Of a DNA stretch of 64,000 nt, positions 22,061 through 33,129 are shown piece after piece. The DNA comes from Dromaius novaehollandiae (taxonomy: Eukaryota; Chordata; Aves; Casuariiformes; Dromaiidae), in assembly GCF_036370855.1 (NCBI RefSeq), contig NC_088100.1:130719585-130783584 (forward strand), written 5' to 3'. The position numbers were made by a program, and so were the translations under genes. The first letter of the stretch is position 1. Every line of letters starts with the position of its first letter. A model generated the notes under the pieces. It was not told the DNA's origin and ran no database searches. It saw only the letters and a program-made list of their open reading frames with translations.

Positions 22061-23860
22061 TTTTCAGTTCTGATGGGAAAAAATGAGAAGTTTTGAAAAA
22101 CCAGAAGCTTTTTTTTTTTACAAAAAGGTGGGGAATTTGAGATGGGTTTTTTTTCAAGGAAAAAAAGAAAAAGCACTATTTGTTTTCGGAGCGGGGAAAA
22201 AAGCCTTAAATGGCAATTCTTTTTTTCTAGCGCTCGCTTGCTGCCCTGCTTTCACAGAGCATTAGGACGCACAAGGGGTTAAAGGTCCAGGAAGAGAGCT
22301 GGGGAAGAAAAATCCCCCTGTTAATTGATCTGCCTGTCTGGTGACGAGGGCCAGCTGAAGCTTGTCAGAAGCTGTACGAGCTGAATCAAGCTTGGGGCCC
22401 TAAGTAAAATACAGACACCTGGAGTGAGGAGGGGCTGGGCTCTCTGCGGGCAACTCTTTAGTTGTTCTTTGAATGCAGTCGGGGAAGGGAAAGGGTCAAG
22501 CGGTGCTGAGCCCAGGCTTGGGGGATGTCAAACGGCTTTTCTCCTGAAAAGAAACAAGGCTAAAGCCTGTTAATGGCATCCTAATACTATTATCGTGTGA
22601 GCGTGTGTGTGCTGGGGGCTTGCCCGTGTGTGCTGGAGGCATGTTTTGGCTCTTTGGCGGGTGTCGTTAGTTGATGGTCCTATGCAGAGCTTGTCGCTGG
22701 GTGAGAAGCAAGGGAAGTCTTCGCGAACTTTGCACGAGTTGCTTTCAGCGGAGGCTGTTCAGGGCAGAGGCCTCAGAGGAGCTCCTTTACCTGCTGCCCT
22801 CCGCTGCCGAGGGGTGAAGTGGTGCGGGGTAGGTCGCGGGAGGCATGTTGCTCTCTCCTTGCTCTTCAGCTCTACTCCTAAAGCCCTCCGCGGATGCGGC
22901 CTGGCTGTGATTCTGTACGCCGCTTTGCTTGACCCCGATGACGTAAGCTGATGCGTGTACTTTTGAACCTTCCCAAGAATGAATAATATCCCTGCAGTAA
23001 AATGAAATCCTAGCGTTTTTAACCTGCCCTGCCCCGTGATTGCTGGGGCCAGGCATGTCAAATGGCAGCTCAGCCGACGGATGGCTGAAATGGAAGTGGA
23101 TAGGTTTCAGCCCCAGATAAACCAACCGTTGAGAGCTGGCACCGGTCCGCTTTCCTTGGGGTACCTGGGATGAGCGTCTCTGGCATGCTGAAAGCTTTTT
23201 GTGGGAGGAGGGAGAGAGGACTACGGACAAGGTGCAGAAGAAAGAGCCTTGTGGCTTCAGGTGTTAAATTTAGCGGGTAGGCTGGGAAGGAACAGGGACT
23301 GGTGACTCATTGCCTTCGAAGCTGTCAGCCTCCTGGGTTGCTTTGGGTGTCGTGGGTTAGGTCTAATTTGAAACGGGTCTTTTCCTCCCCTCTGTCCCAA
23401 GCTGCCCAAATACTACATTTTAATTAAAGATGGTCCCCAAGTTTGTACCGAGTTCAGCCTTCCACTGAACTTGGAAAGGTCAGATCTAGACCTGTATTTT
23501 GGGATTTCTCTGCCTTTTCAAGACCTCCACGTGGCTGGCTGGGTCCAGGCTCATCTCAGCGAGGTCGGAGGGACAAACGAGCCGCTGCATCCTCGCTGCT
23601 GGTGCCGTCAGGGCAGCTTTCGCCTCTCGTGCCCGGGTGTGCCGAGGGCAGCCCGCAAGCCAAGCGGGACGTGAGCAGAGCCCTCTTCTTCCTCTGCTGC
23701 CATGTCGCTGCTCCGAGTTTGCACAGATGGATCTTGGTAGGGACTGGGAAATCCCGAAATAATCTGTGCCGAAGGAGGACTGCCGGGACACGCAGGTTTG
23801 TGTTTGGCTGAGTTAGTGGGTAACTCTGTATGGCTGAAATAGCAACTTCCAGTATTTATT
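22061..23860. other. Gene-free sequence with short T runs and modest GC rise
   Basis: The first 150 bases hold several short poly(A)/poly(T) runs (22109-22119, 22145-22153). From 22.6 to 23.8 kb the sequence is moderately GC-rich and holds the usual overlapping frames up to 147 codons on both strands, none with a recognised domain. No splice-bounded exon could be supported. Confidence 0.5.
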
Positions 23861-26090
23861 TGTATGTGTTATATTTTAGATGTTGTGAATCTTCTCCCCT
23901 CTGGTCACTTAGACTTCTGTACATGTATCCAAGGAGCAGAAGGTTTGGCCTATGATGATATATTTACTTATTTATATCTATTACATTGAAAACTGCAAAG
24001 ACTAATAAACACACGTGTTGGAAGGAGAGCAGGCAGTTTGATTAGATCATTGTCTTAACATAAAAAAGTCGGGATTCACTTTTTTCATTCATTTAAAAGA
24101 AAAGAATGAGACTACCTTGAATCTGTCTTTCACACTTCGGTTTTGTTTTGTTTCTCCAAGAGAGGCACTGAGGAGACCTGATTTCAGTTATTCTTGACAT
24201 GTTAAATGGCCCTCCTTTTCCTCTCGGATATGGTACCCAGATGTATAGTTAGAAAGTCAAAGTGGCTTGGCTAAAGATAAGGATGCTGTGAACTTTGGTT
24301 TTACAGCTCCTACCTTGGCCTCCCAGCCCAGCTCGTTTAGTATTAATAAGCTCGCCACAGTCACAGAAATTCAGCTGGAGAAGGAGAAAGCGGGGGAGAA
24401 AAATAACGGTACAGCACAGACTTCCCCTCCAAAGGCCAAAAGGAAACTGTGCGGCTGGGATACCGAGAGGCATCCAGGCTCTGCAGCCTCCTCTGAAGCT
24501 GGGGTCTCGCCTGCGTGCGGCTTTTTGTGAAGGGGGGGCTTCGATAGTGTGGATTGCTTGAGCAGAATATTTTAGCTTAATAAAAAAGAAAAAAAAAATC
24601 TGAGGACAAACCCCGGTAAGCCTACAGTCCCCTGGATGAGGCTGATGAAATTTATAAGAGAGGGAGAGACATAACGAAAAAAATTGTTTATTTGTTTGTT
24701 TGCCTTTATAAAACCCATTTGGGAAGAACATCCACAAATATACCATACATCAGTTATCTGCCTTGTACCAGTTACCCTGATGCTGGCGACGTCCTTTGTT
24801 AGAAATTAATGTATGTAATAAAGTTTTACATTTTTCATGTGTTTTGAAGTATGTGGGCTATAATTCTTTTGACTGCATAATTACTTTTTGTACACAAGAA
24901 AAATGAGGTGCTTAGTTCTAAGTAAATAACCTCAAAACAAACCAAGAATAACAGTTGCATCTTTTTTATCTTCTGGTTTCTGCACAATAAATATTTTGTT
25001 AGAAACTTAAAAAAGAAAAAGTTATATATCCTCAATATAATTTGGCTTAAAAAAACCCCAAGCTCCTCTAGGATCACAGTGAAAGAGAAACTGAACTTAC
25101 CTAGGAAAATAAATGCATTATTTTGTAACATTTTTGGGTAGAGAAGAAAAGAATAGTTTCTGGAAGGTTTTGCCCGGTTACTCGTTTTAGCTGAGTTTTC
25201 CCTTTCTTCACCTCTGGACCACTGTGCTCATCAGAAAAAACTCTAGTAAATTAATTTCGGTGGCTCCAAGATCCTTTAGTGCTCCCCTTTTCTGCCACCA
25301 TTCCCTTTGAATGAGCGTCAGGAGCCCGTCTGTGACGCAAGGCCACGTGAGAGGGGCACGCTGGCTGAACCAGAGGCAATGTAGAAGCTCTTACTGCAAA
25401 TTAAACCACCTCTGTTTCGATTGCTAATGGCGAGTGTTTGAAAATCGTGAGATAACCTCCCAGGAGGCAGGAGGCTAGCTTACCTGTCATGCGAGTTTGA
25501 GCAAAGAGTTTGCTTGTGGATTTTTTTCATGCATTTGGGACTCTGCCTCATTTTCTGAGCTTTCTGGATAATCTTAGCTTGGGTTTGTGAGGCCTTTTTT
25601 TTTTTCCCCCCCTTGAGGGTCAGAAACATAGGGTTTTCTTTTAAAGGGGAGCTAGGAGTTTGCTTGGAAAAAACAGAGACACCCTCTTGTAAACTAAAAT
25701 GCAAGATGCTACTCTTCCACAGAAATCAAGGAGTCACACTGGGTTCGGCGCTGGTGTAAAGAAATCAGTTAAAATACTGATTTAAGTTAAACCAATGTGC
25801 TAGCAAGGCCTTAGGTTTTCATCTTTCAAAGGCTTATGTGCATGCTTGGCTGAACAACGGGAGCGATTATCTGTATAATTCACGGTAGGAATACAGCCTT
25901 ATTATTTAAGGGTTTGGTTTTATAATATATACTGTATTTGCAGATCCTTGCCTCTGTGTGGGTTTCTGCGGAGTCGGAGACGCTTGCTCCAGATAAAATA
26001 CAGTTCAATCCTCTCCCCCCACCCCGTACGCTCGGGTTCGCGACTGTCACCTCGCCCTTCTTTTCCCCATGAAACTGTGTTGGTGGTGCA
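23861..26090. other. Gene-free AT-leaning sequence
   Basis: No gene. The minus-strand frame of 165 codons at 24746-24249 includes runs of F and K from homopolymers and matches nothing I know. A-rich runs occur near 24580-24600. The stretch 23860-24070 is AT-rich and may be regulatory. Confidence 0.5.
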
Positions 26091-26099
26091 GAGGCAGCT

Positions 26100-26425
26100 C
26101 CTATGGAGCCAGGCCATTTTTTATAAATATGTAAATAAAATTTACCTCTGTCTGCTGACCCCTTGAAGGGCCATTTTTGGCCTGCAGCAAATATTTATGT
26201 GTAGGCTGTAAACCCCTGAAACCGAGGGGTTATAGTGGAAATGCTGACAGAGTATTAAGGGACCTTTAACCCTTGGTTTAGCTGGCCCTGCTATAATTAC
26301 AGGGCTGCCTGTTATTTCCAATAGCACTCGTCATGACCTCGCCTCTATTTTTTAATTATAGCAGAACTTGTGAAGGGAATTATGACGAAGTTGGGGGTTT
26401 TCTCCTCTCTAAATTCGGTCTTTAT
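26100..26425. promoter_or_regulatory. Candidate conserved block beside a CpG island
   Basis: AT-rich high-complexity DNA (TTTTTATAAATATGTAAATA, CAGCAAATATTTATGTGTAG, TTTTTTAATTATAGCAG) directly left of the CpG island. It contains the small inverted pair GCCCTG/CAGGGC around CTATAATTA at about 26287. Its position next to an island is typical of a proximal enhancer, but nothing here proves it. Confidence 0.3.
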
Positions 26426-26429
26426 TCAG

Positions 26430-27130
26430 CGTGCAAGCTGCCGAGGAGCCAGGCTGGGTCTCCGGGCGCTGCCCGGGCTCCAGGGAGAGCGGATGCCGCG
26501 CTGCGAGCCCGCCGGGTCCCCAGCGAGCGGGGAAACCGCCTGTCCGAAAAGCGTCAAAGGTTAACGAACAAGGCAAGAAGTCGGCATTTTATTGGGTAAC
26601 GGTCCTGGCGGTTCACATCCAAAGGGAAAAGACGAGGTCCGAGGGCAGGGCTTCTCTTCTGCTCTCCTCCCTCGGGAGGCGGGTCGTTTCGGACCCCAAA
26701 ATGCCGCCTTAAAAACCCTCGAGAGGGCAAACGACGGGGAGCAGCCGGAATGCGTTTTTCCGGCAGCTCGGCCAGCGCCGGCCCCGCGCCGCGGTGCTCG
26801 GCCCCGCCGGGAGCCTCGCTGACCCCCTTCCCCGCCGGCCCGCGGAGGGAGAGCCCGACGTGCCCTGCTCGCGCGGCCCGTGCCAGGGCCCCCGGGCTTC
26901 CCCTGCTCGCCTCCGGGGCAGGGGCAGCAATGGGGCCGGGCACAGCCTGAGAGAAGGGGGATCCTCCGTCCTCGCGCGTAGGTTAGGGCAGAGTCTCCTG
27001 GGATGAGCGCGGGCTTTTCCCAGCGCGGGACACAAGCTCCGGGCTTTGCCGACGTGACCCGCTCCCGGGGCCGAGGGGAGGCAAGCAGGCGGAAAAGCTC
27101 CCGCTAGGGAAGAACGCAGCAGCTCCCGGC
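26430..27130. promoter_or_regulatory. CpG island, strongest of the window
   Basis: About 700 bp with very dense CpG (GGCCAGCGCCGGCCCCGCGC, CCCGCCGGCCCGCGGAGG, CCTCGCGCGTAGG) in DNA that is otherwise CpG-poor. Open frames of 60-130 codons overlap on both strands and in several phases, which is what GC-rich DNA produces by chance; none shows a domain. There is no clear TATA box, as is normal for island promoters. It is the best candidate in the window for a transcription start or a regulatory hub. Confidence 0.55.
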
Positions 27131-27134
27131 ATTG

Positions 27135-28055
27135 CGCTTTAGAGAGGCTAGGTCAACGGCAGAGGTGCGGTCTGGGTCTGGAGTTTTCCGGGAATCCTCT
27201 GGCTTTCTGCTGGGATCCTCAAAACAAGCCCTGCGAAGGGGCCGGGCTGTGCGTCGGCCCCTTCCCCGCAGGGAATAGTAACTTGGCTGCTCTTCCAGTA
27301 TCTCCCAATCACATCCACAAGTTGAATCTTTGGAGCGGTTTGGGTATTTTCTTTTTTAATGGGAGTGATGGATTGGCCTTCAGTGGCTGAATGACCTTTC
27401 CGTTGCAGTCTAGACAGCTGCGGAGGGTTTGGGAGGCACGACTGGATCAGGCCCTTAGGAAATGCTCGCACTAAAGCACTTTATGTACGTTCGGAGAGCT
27501 CATGAATCACCGGGCTTTGCAGATAACTTTACCCTTAGAATATAGCAGATTATATTCATTTTAATATTTACCCAGATAGAGGACGGAGCGTCTGGCCACG
27601 AGGCGTAGCGCGGTGCTGAGCACCGGCTTGTCCGCGTTGTTTATAGACGAGTAATGAGAGTTACTGCAGCGGAGCTGCGGGACGGGGGCTGAACCGCCCG
27701 CCCGTTCATTTACATGGCCCAGGGAACGAAACCGAGCTTGAAGCATAACTTAGAGGTGTGACTTTTCTCGCTCCCCCTCTCCCCCGTCCCCAAAGTGCAA
27801 TTTCAGCGTATCCGTGGCTTCTTGACGCTACGTGTTTTGAACACCGTCTTCCTTTACTGAGGTGGAGGGAAAATGAATCAGCACAAGCCCTTGCAGGTAA
27901 TTAATACTGTGTGGGCGCGAGAGGGAGAAGACTTTTGAAATGGCTTGCGGTACATTTATAAATCTGTCCTACAGTACTCCCCCCTTGCAGGTATGGCTAA
28001 GGATGCTTTGCAACCCGTGATGTACCCACCTCATACCACCGACGGACCTTCTCCA
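27135..28055. other. Gene-free sequence flanking the CpG island
   Basis: Mixed composition. AT-rich words (GATTATATTCATTTTAATAT at 27549-27568) alternate with small CpG patches (27580-27720). An ATG followed by eight codons and a GTAATT donor-like site at 27873-27898 is too short to support as an exon. Confidence 0.45.
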
Positions 28056-28385
28056 TTTGGTGATGTCTTTACTGTAGGGTTTTTTGCCTGCTTTAAATAA
28101 TTGTTTAGCTCAAATTATGCTTTGACACTTAAATAATGCTGATACATAAACGACTATTCATAAAAGAACCAACTGCATGTTGGTGGAGTGCATGGGCTTT
28201 TGTCCAGAAAAAATGAACATTGTGGTAGACAAAATTTTACAATGGAGTCATCTCTTTAGGTTGTACCAATCTTATCAGTACTTTCCCCAGAATATTTTTT
28301 TCCTGTTTTAAGGTATACATTGTTATCAAAATTATTATTGAAAGCAGGACTGAAAGTAAGGCATTGCTCTAAGAGGAGAACCAAC
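28056..28385. promoter_or_regulatory. Candidate conserved AT-rich block
   Basis: Words such as CTTTAAATAATTGTTTAGCT and CATAAACGACTATTCATAAA lie in high-complexity AT-rich DNA without repeats or frames. The style matches vertebrate conserved non-coding elements. Not tested by alignment. Confidence 0.25.
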
Positions 28386-30075
28386 ATGTTTTTTTCCAGA
28401 GACATTTAGGTTTTAAACTATTGAAAAATGCATAAGATGTATGAAAAAGTGGACCCCTTCCCTCCTGGGAAGAAATGGCTCCAAAAAGGTGACATAAAAA
28501 GACAAAAGCCGAACTGGGAACAGACCTATAGATATAGGTAGACTCCGCTTCCAGTGTCCATGCTATAAATATTTTTTGTACATATTTATTTTTCAAAGGA
28601 ATATTGGCCTTGTATTAAGGATCCTCACAAAGCAGGAGAACAGAGCAGTGGAAGGTGTGAGCCAGGCATTAGAGAAATTTTCAGCATGTCCCTTAGCTGC
28701 TGTCTTGTGGGATGGGGATCAGGGAATGGGTTAGCCAAGTCCTTCTCTTGCCATGCCCTACTGTTTTTTCCTCTAACCGATTTTCTATCTTTTCTGGTTT
28801 CCATAACGCACCAGAACTGAAAAGTATAGATTTTGGCTGGCAAGTATAGCTGCACAGATATAATATTGGACCTGATTCTCCAGCCTGCTCTCTTCCTTTG
28901 CAAGTCTGCTGAAACCTGAATACACACCAGCTGTACTGGCATGTGGGGTCCAATGCTCCTTGTTTATTTTCTGTGATATCTGCTAATGAACATCACTTTA
29001 ATTGTTGTTGAAAACAGCTTTTTTATAAAATGCTCAGAAGCAGTTATTTCTTTCTGGAGGCAATTATTTGCTCTTCTGTAATAATTTGTATATTCCCTAA
29101 ACGCCAAAGGGAGAGTCTTCTCTCTCGCTCTGGATAAAATAAAACTGAGGAAACCACTGGCTGCATGTTAGGGCAGGTCAGGAAAGGGGCAAGCTGATTT
29201 ATGTTTCCAAACCACCCAGTCCCACGGAGCGTTTAGAGGCACGCTAACGCGTGAGCATGTGCGCAGTCCTGGGCTGGCCACCGCCGTGCGCGGCAGGAAC
29301 GAGCCCCTCGCCAGCCCGGAGCGGTGGTGCCAGCTTCCACCTCTGCTCCCTTCGCGCTGCAGAACCCGGGAACCGGAGAAACTCGTGCTCTTAAGTCACC
29401 TAGGTACTTTCAGCAATCCTACCCTAAGCTGCCAAAGTGTCAAAGTAAATGAACAAATTACGTTTTTAATGTTTTGCTCGTTTTGTTTGATAAATTGCCA
29501 AGTGAGAAATTTCAGTGGGTCTGCAAGTCATTCGAGTGAAAGAGCAAGTTTCTACGGTATTTTTAATGTGGGGAAAATGCTGATCTATAAAGGATTAGAA
29601 GCCTTTATTCAGAGTTTGAACCTTCACATCCTTTAAGCCTCAAATTTTAAATCTTCAAAAGAAAATAGTCATTTCATGGAGAGTTATGAAACATGAATTA
29701 TTTATTCCTGCAGTAAATATGTAATTAGGCATATTTTGAAAATCTGTAATTAATCTCTCACCCCTTAAACCCGTACGAAATGCTAATATGCCTCTGAGGT
29801 AAGGCAGGTTTTATAAAGGGCATTATGTAAGCTGTTCTGATCTGTTGTGTAATTATGTTTGCTGTCTGAGGTGAAAAAAAAATCCTAGGGAGAATTTGTT
29901 GTGGGGGAGAGGGAAGAAAGGAAGGAAAAACTTTACTACTCCTGAGCAGGAGGCAATTATTAAATGGCAATAGCTAAAGCTTTTCACTTGTTTGTGCTGG
30001 GTTTCAAAGGGTGCAGTACCTGCACGAGGCAGGAAAATCAAAGCTGTATTTTTTCCTCCCTACTTGATGTAGCAA
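28386..30075. other. Gene-free sequence
   Basis: No gene or certain repeat. A short GGACCTGATTCTCC near 28867 may be a piece of a sauropsid interspersed repeat. The part 29410-29760 is AT-rich and enhancer-like (AAATTACGTTTTTAATGTTT; CTGTAATTAATCTC). Confidence 0.45.
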
Positions 30076-30077
30076 AC

Positions 30078-30142
30078 TATCCAGTGGTGCAAAGCCCGTC
30101 GAAGTTAGCAGGACTCTCGACTGGCTTTAGACCAGGGCGGGA
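30078..30142. repeat. Hairpin-forming sauropsid repeat relic
   Basis: The sequence GTGCAAAGCCCGTCGAAGTT, AGCAGGACTCTCGACTGG and CTTTAGACCAGGGCGG follows a self-complementary unit I recall from sauropsid genomes (CCCATTGAAGTCAATGGGACTC...CATTGACTTCAGTGGGCTTTGGATCAGG). Arms 30091-30102 and 30117-30128 pair in 11 of 12 positions around a 14-base loop. The name of the family is not certain to me. Confidence 0.5.
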
Positions 30143-30144
30143 GA

Positions 30145-32800
30145 AAAACAGACTACAGAGTATAGAATGAGCCTTCCTTCGGTCATTCTTGCAGCTTGAC
30201 AGCCCTGGAAGCGATGGGGGTAAAATGGGTCGGATGTTTGGGGTAAAATGGGTGGAAACCAGCGTCCCTGCGGGGACATGCTGGGCACGAAGCGTACCTG
30301 TGATTGACCTTTCCGCTGGGATCTGAGCGGGGTGGGGGGGGACGGCCACCCCCAGTCTGCAGGCTGGCAGCAGCCGAGGCTGCAGGGACCCGTGCGGAAG
30401 GAAGGGGATCCCAGCCTTCAGTGGAGGATTTCTCCTGACAGAAATGAGGTGAATTTGGACCCAGGCAGCACATTTCGAGCCATTTTGCACGGACGTTTTC
30501 CCTCAGGTTCCCAGTGACACAGTGTAAGTCGGCATGACCAAAAACAACTGAATTGCCCAGGAAGACTTTCCCGCTCAGTTTTGGAGCAAAGAGGAAAAAA
30601 TACATAATTCATCTGACTAATTCCACTGTTGCAGAAAGCCCAAGAGCAGATTCCTGAGCTCCAGATGTGTTTTTAGCTGGAAACAACTGGACATCCTTCA
30701 AGAGCCTGTCACTAACTGCCAGGGCTGCGTCACTTGCCTGCAAGAAGGTCTCTCCTTGTCGTTTTAACTCCGTTAAGAGGGCAAGTGCACCTCACTACGA
30801 GAGCTGATGAAAGAAAGGCTTAGAGGTCCCCGCGTGCGGTTTTGGTCCAAGTTGGGCACTTTGGCACTCAGGAAAGGTACCTGCAGGCCTTTCTTTTCCC
30901 TCAGCGCTGTGGCCTCGAGCTGGGGGACGGAGGGAGCCTGCGGCATCTCTACGGCTCGTGCAGGGCCGGCGGTGCTTGACGTCCCCAAACAGGCCACCTC
31001 GGTTCAGAAAAAAAGACTAGTGAGTCAGAGACGGGGGAGATGTCTGCAGAGAGGAACATGCGCAGGGAGCATTCATTTGCTGTGTCTTGGGACAGCCAGG
31101 GCATACGCAATGCAATGACCAGGCAGTCGGATTGGAGCAAACACGTTTGGAAGTACCTCCGCGAACGAGGCCTCACAAAACGGTGACGCTTACAGGTACA
31201 GCATGTCGCAGAAGCCAGAAATATGAATTGGCTCAAAAAGCAAGCAGACAAGTTCATGGCAGATATGTTGATTGATGATTATTAACTATAACTGTGTGAA
31301 TATAACCTCAGGGGCACTACACTGCTGTTTCCCAAAGCAGAATATACCCGGGGGAAGATTTCTCTGTGTGTACCCAATTTCCCGTAGTCGTTACCAAGCA
31401 CCTGTAATCAGCCATTGGCAGACGTGGGAAATGGGCTTACGTGGACCTTTTTGACAGACCTCCCCAGCCGTGTCCGAGTGCTACAATAATTGACCTAAGT
31501 TCATTATTTCCCCAGCTCCCACCAGCGAAAGGAGGAGAAAACTGTATTTCTTTTCTCTACGCTGCTCCAGATTTGTTTCTTTTTACCTTATCCCAAGGCA
31601 AGGACCCTGAGCAGAGCCCTTGCCTCAAAACTATCTGGCATCAGAAGCCCTCTGAAAGAGAAACCTTTAGACGCACGCTGAACTTGCTCGCCATGCTTGG
31701 GACCAGGCAGTACGTGCTGGTTCAGTACTTCATGAAGAAGGGCTCACTCCCAAAGTCAACCACAAGGTTGGCCGTCCATCAAGCAGATGTATAGCCTCTT
31801 CTCCTCTGAAATGCAGGCAGCTTCAGTTTAGAAAAGTCGTAGCTCCTAAAACTCTGCGGGAAGAAGAAGGTGCCTGTAGCCTGGAAGTAGGAAAACAGCC
31901 AGCAGCCTATTCCTCAGCAGAAGTGTGTTCCCGAGATGATGACATCCGCAAAGTGGTTAAAGGTCTGTTAGAACGAACATGGCTTTTTTAGGACGCATCA
32001 CTCTAAAGCTCCTCGTGGAAGTTGTTAACCTGCTGGTGAATCTATCACAGGTCCTGTGATATTTGGTGCCTTTGTTAAAGGCCTTGGAGATGTGAGTCGA
32101 TTTGAGAATCTCAGCTTTTGTCTGAACCAAGCAAACGTACTGACAGAGAGTGTGCGGCTTCACTGGGGAGAAAGACTATGAAAATACAACCGCTACAGAG
32201 GCAATTTTTTTGTTCTGAAAGCCAGGCCTTTAGTGCCTAGGCTCCCTCTTAGGATGAAGGACATTTCCAGGGAGTCATTCATACCAGCTTAAATAGATAT
32301 GTGGTATTTTCCGTACCTGTTAGCCTAAAGCAGATGAACAAGATACCTAATTTTTTGGTAGGTAAATAGGTGGTTGAGATGAGTAGAAGCCCAACTTGAG
32401 GCCTCGAAGAACCTGGCCCAGACAGCAGTTACAAAGAGCTTCATATGCATGCTTGAAACTTTATTATTTTTAAGGCCAGGTGATGATTTCTGGAGGCCTA
32501 AATGATGAGTATTCAGTGCTGGTATTTGGCAAAGCTGTGACGGCTTATTTTTGTTTTAATTACACACAAGTCAAAAATAGTCTTGCTTATATTTTAAAGG
32601 ACAGTAAAAAGAGAAAATTGAATTCCCTTAATGTGAAGCTTTAACTGAGGCTGCATTTCAGTTTTGAGTTCATTTTGTAAAGTGAATTAACAGTAGAAAT
32701 GCTGCCACTGGACATTATAGCCAAAAGCACGCTGTTTTCAGTGATGGGGAGATAAACCTCGTATGAGAATGTGCTTTTGGTGCAGAGAAGTGTCTGTCTC
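30145..32800. other. Gene-free unique sequence
   Basis: No gene supported. Frames up to 140 codons exist on both strands (30183-30605 minus, 31441-31794 plus) with no known domain. A G-rich run at 30330-30341 sits in a local GC rise. The rest holds no recognised repeat. Confidence 0.5.
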
Positions 32801-32807
32801 AACAGAA

Positions 32808-33126
32808 CAGTCCTCAAATATGTAAAGGACTGCTGCAAAGAGGAAAGGAATAATCAGGTCTCCACGCTTATTGCAGATAGGACAAGAAGTAATGGGCTTT
32901 AATTGCACTAAGGAGGATTCAGGTTAAAGCCTTCTTGCGATAAGGGCAGTGAAGTACCACAGACGCTGCCTGAGGAGGTTGCAGCGTCTCCAGCACTGAA
33001 GGCCTTAAAACCCAGAGATAAACATCTCTCAGGAATGGCCCAGGTAGAAACAATCCTGCCGTGGGCCGGGGAAGGGACTGGTGACCTCGTGAAACCCCCT
33101 CCAGCCCTTTGCAGCGATGACTCCAA
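32808..33126 (+). mobile_element. CR1 LINE 3' end
   Basis: Blocks of the CR1 3' end occur in order on the plus strand: CAAATATGTAAAGGACTGCT, TGCAAAGAGGAAAGG, ATAGGACAAGAAGTAATGGG, CTTTAATTGCACTAAGGAGG, TGCCTGAGGAGGTTGCAGCG, TCTCCAGCACTGAAGGCC, ACATCTCTCAGGAATGGCCC, AATCCTGCCGTGGGCCGGGG and GACCTCGTGAAACCCCCTCC ending AGCCCTTTGCAGCGATGA. These match the C-terminal ORF2 code and the 3' tail (GGTGGTGGAATCTCC; CACCTGTCAGGGATGGTC; GGTCCCTTCCAGCCC). The copy is 5' truncated, old and without coding capacity. Confidence 0.9.
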
Positions 33127-33129
33127 GGT

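Noticed and set aside
27873..27898. ATG plus eight codons followed by a GTAATT donor-like site near the CpG island
   Set aside because: Too short, and such ATG-to-GT combinations are common by chance.
31441..31794. 117-codon plus-strand frame as an exon
   Set aside because: No acceptor/donor pair fits and no homology was recognised.
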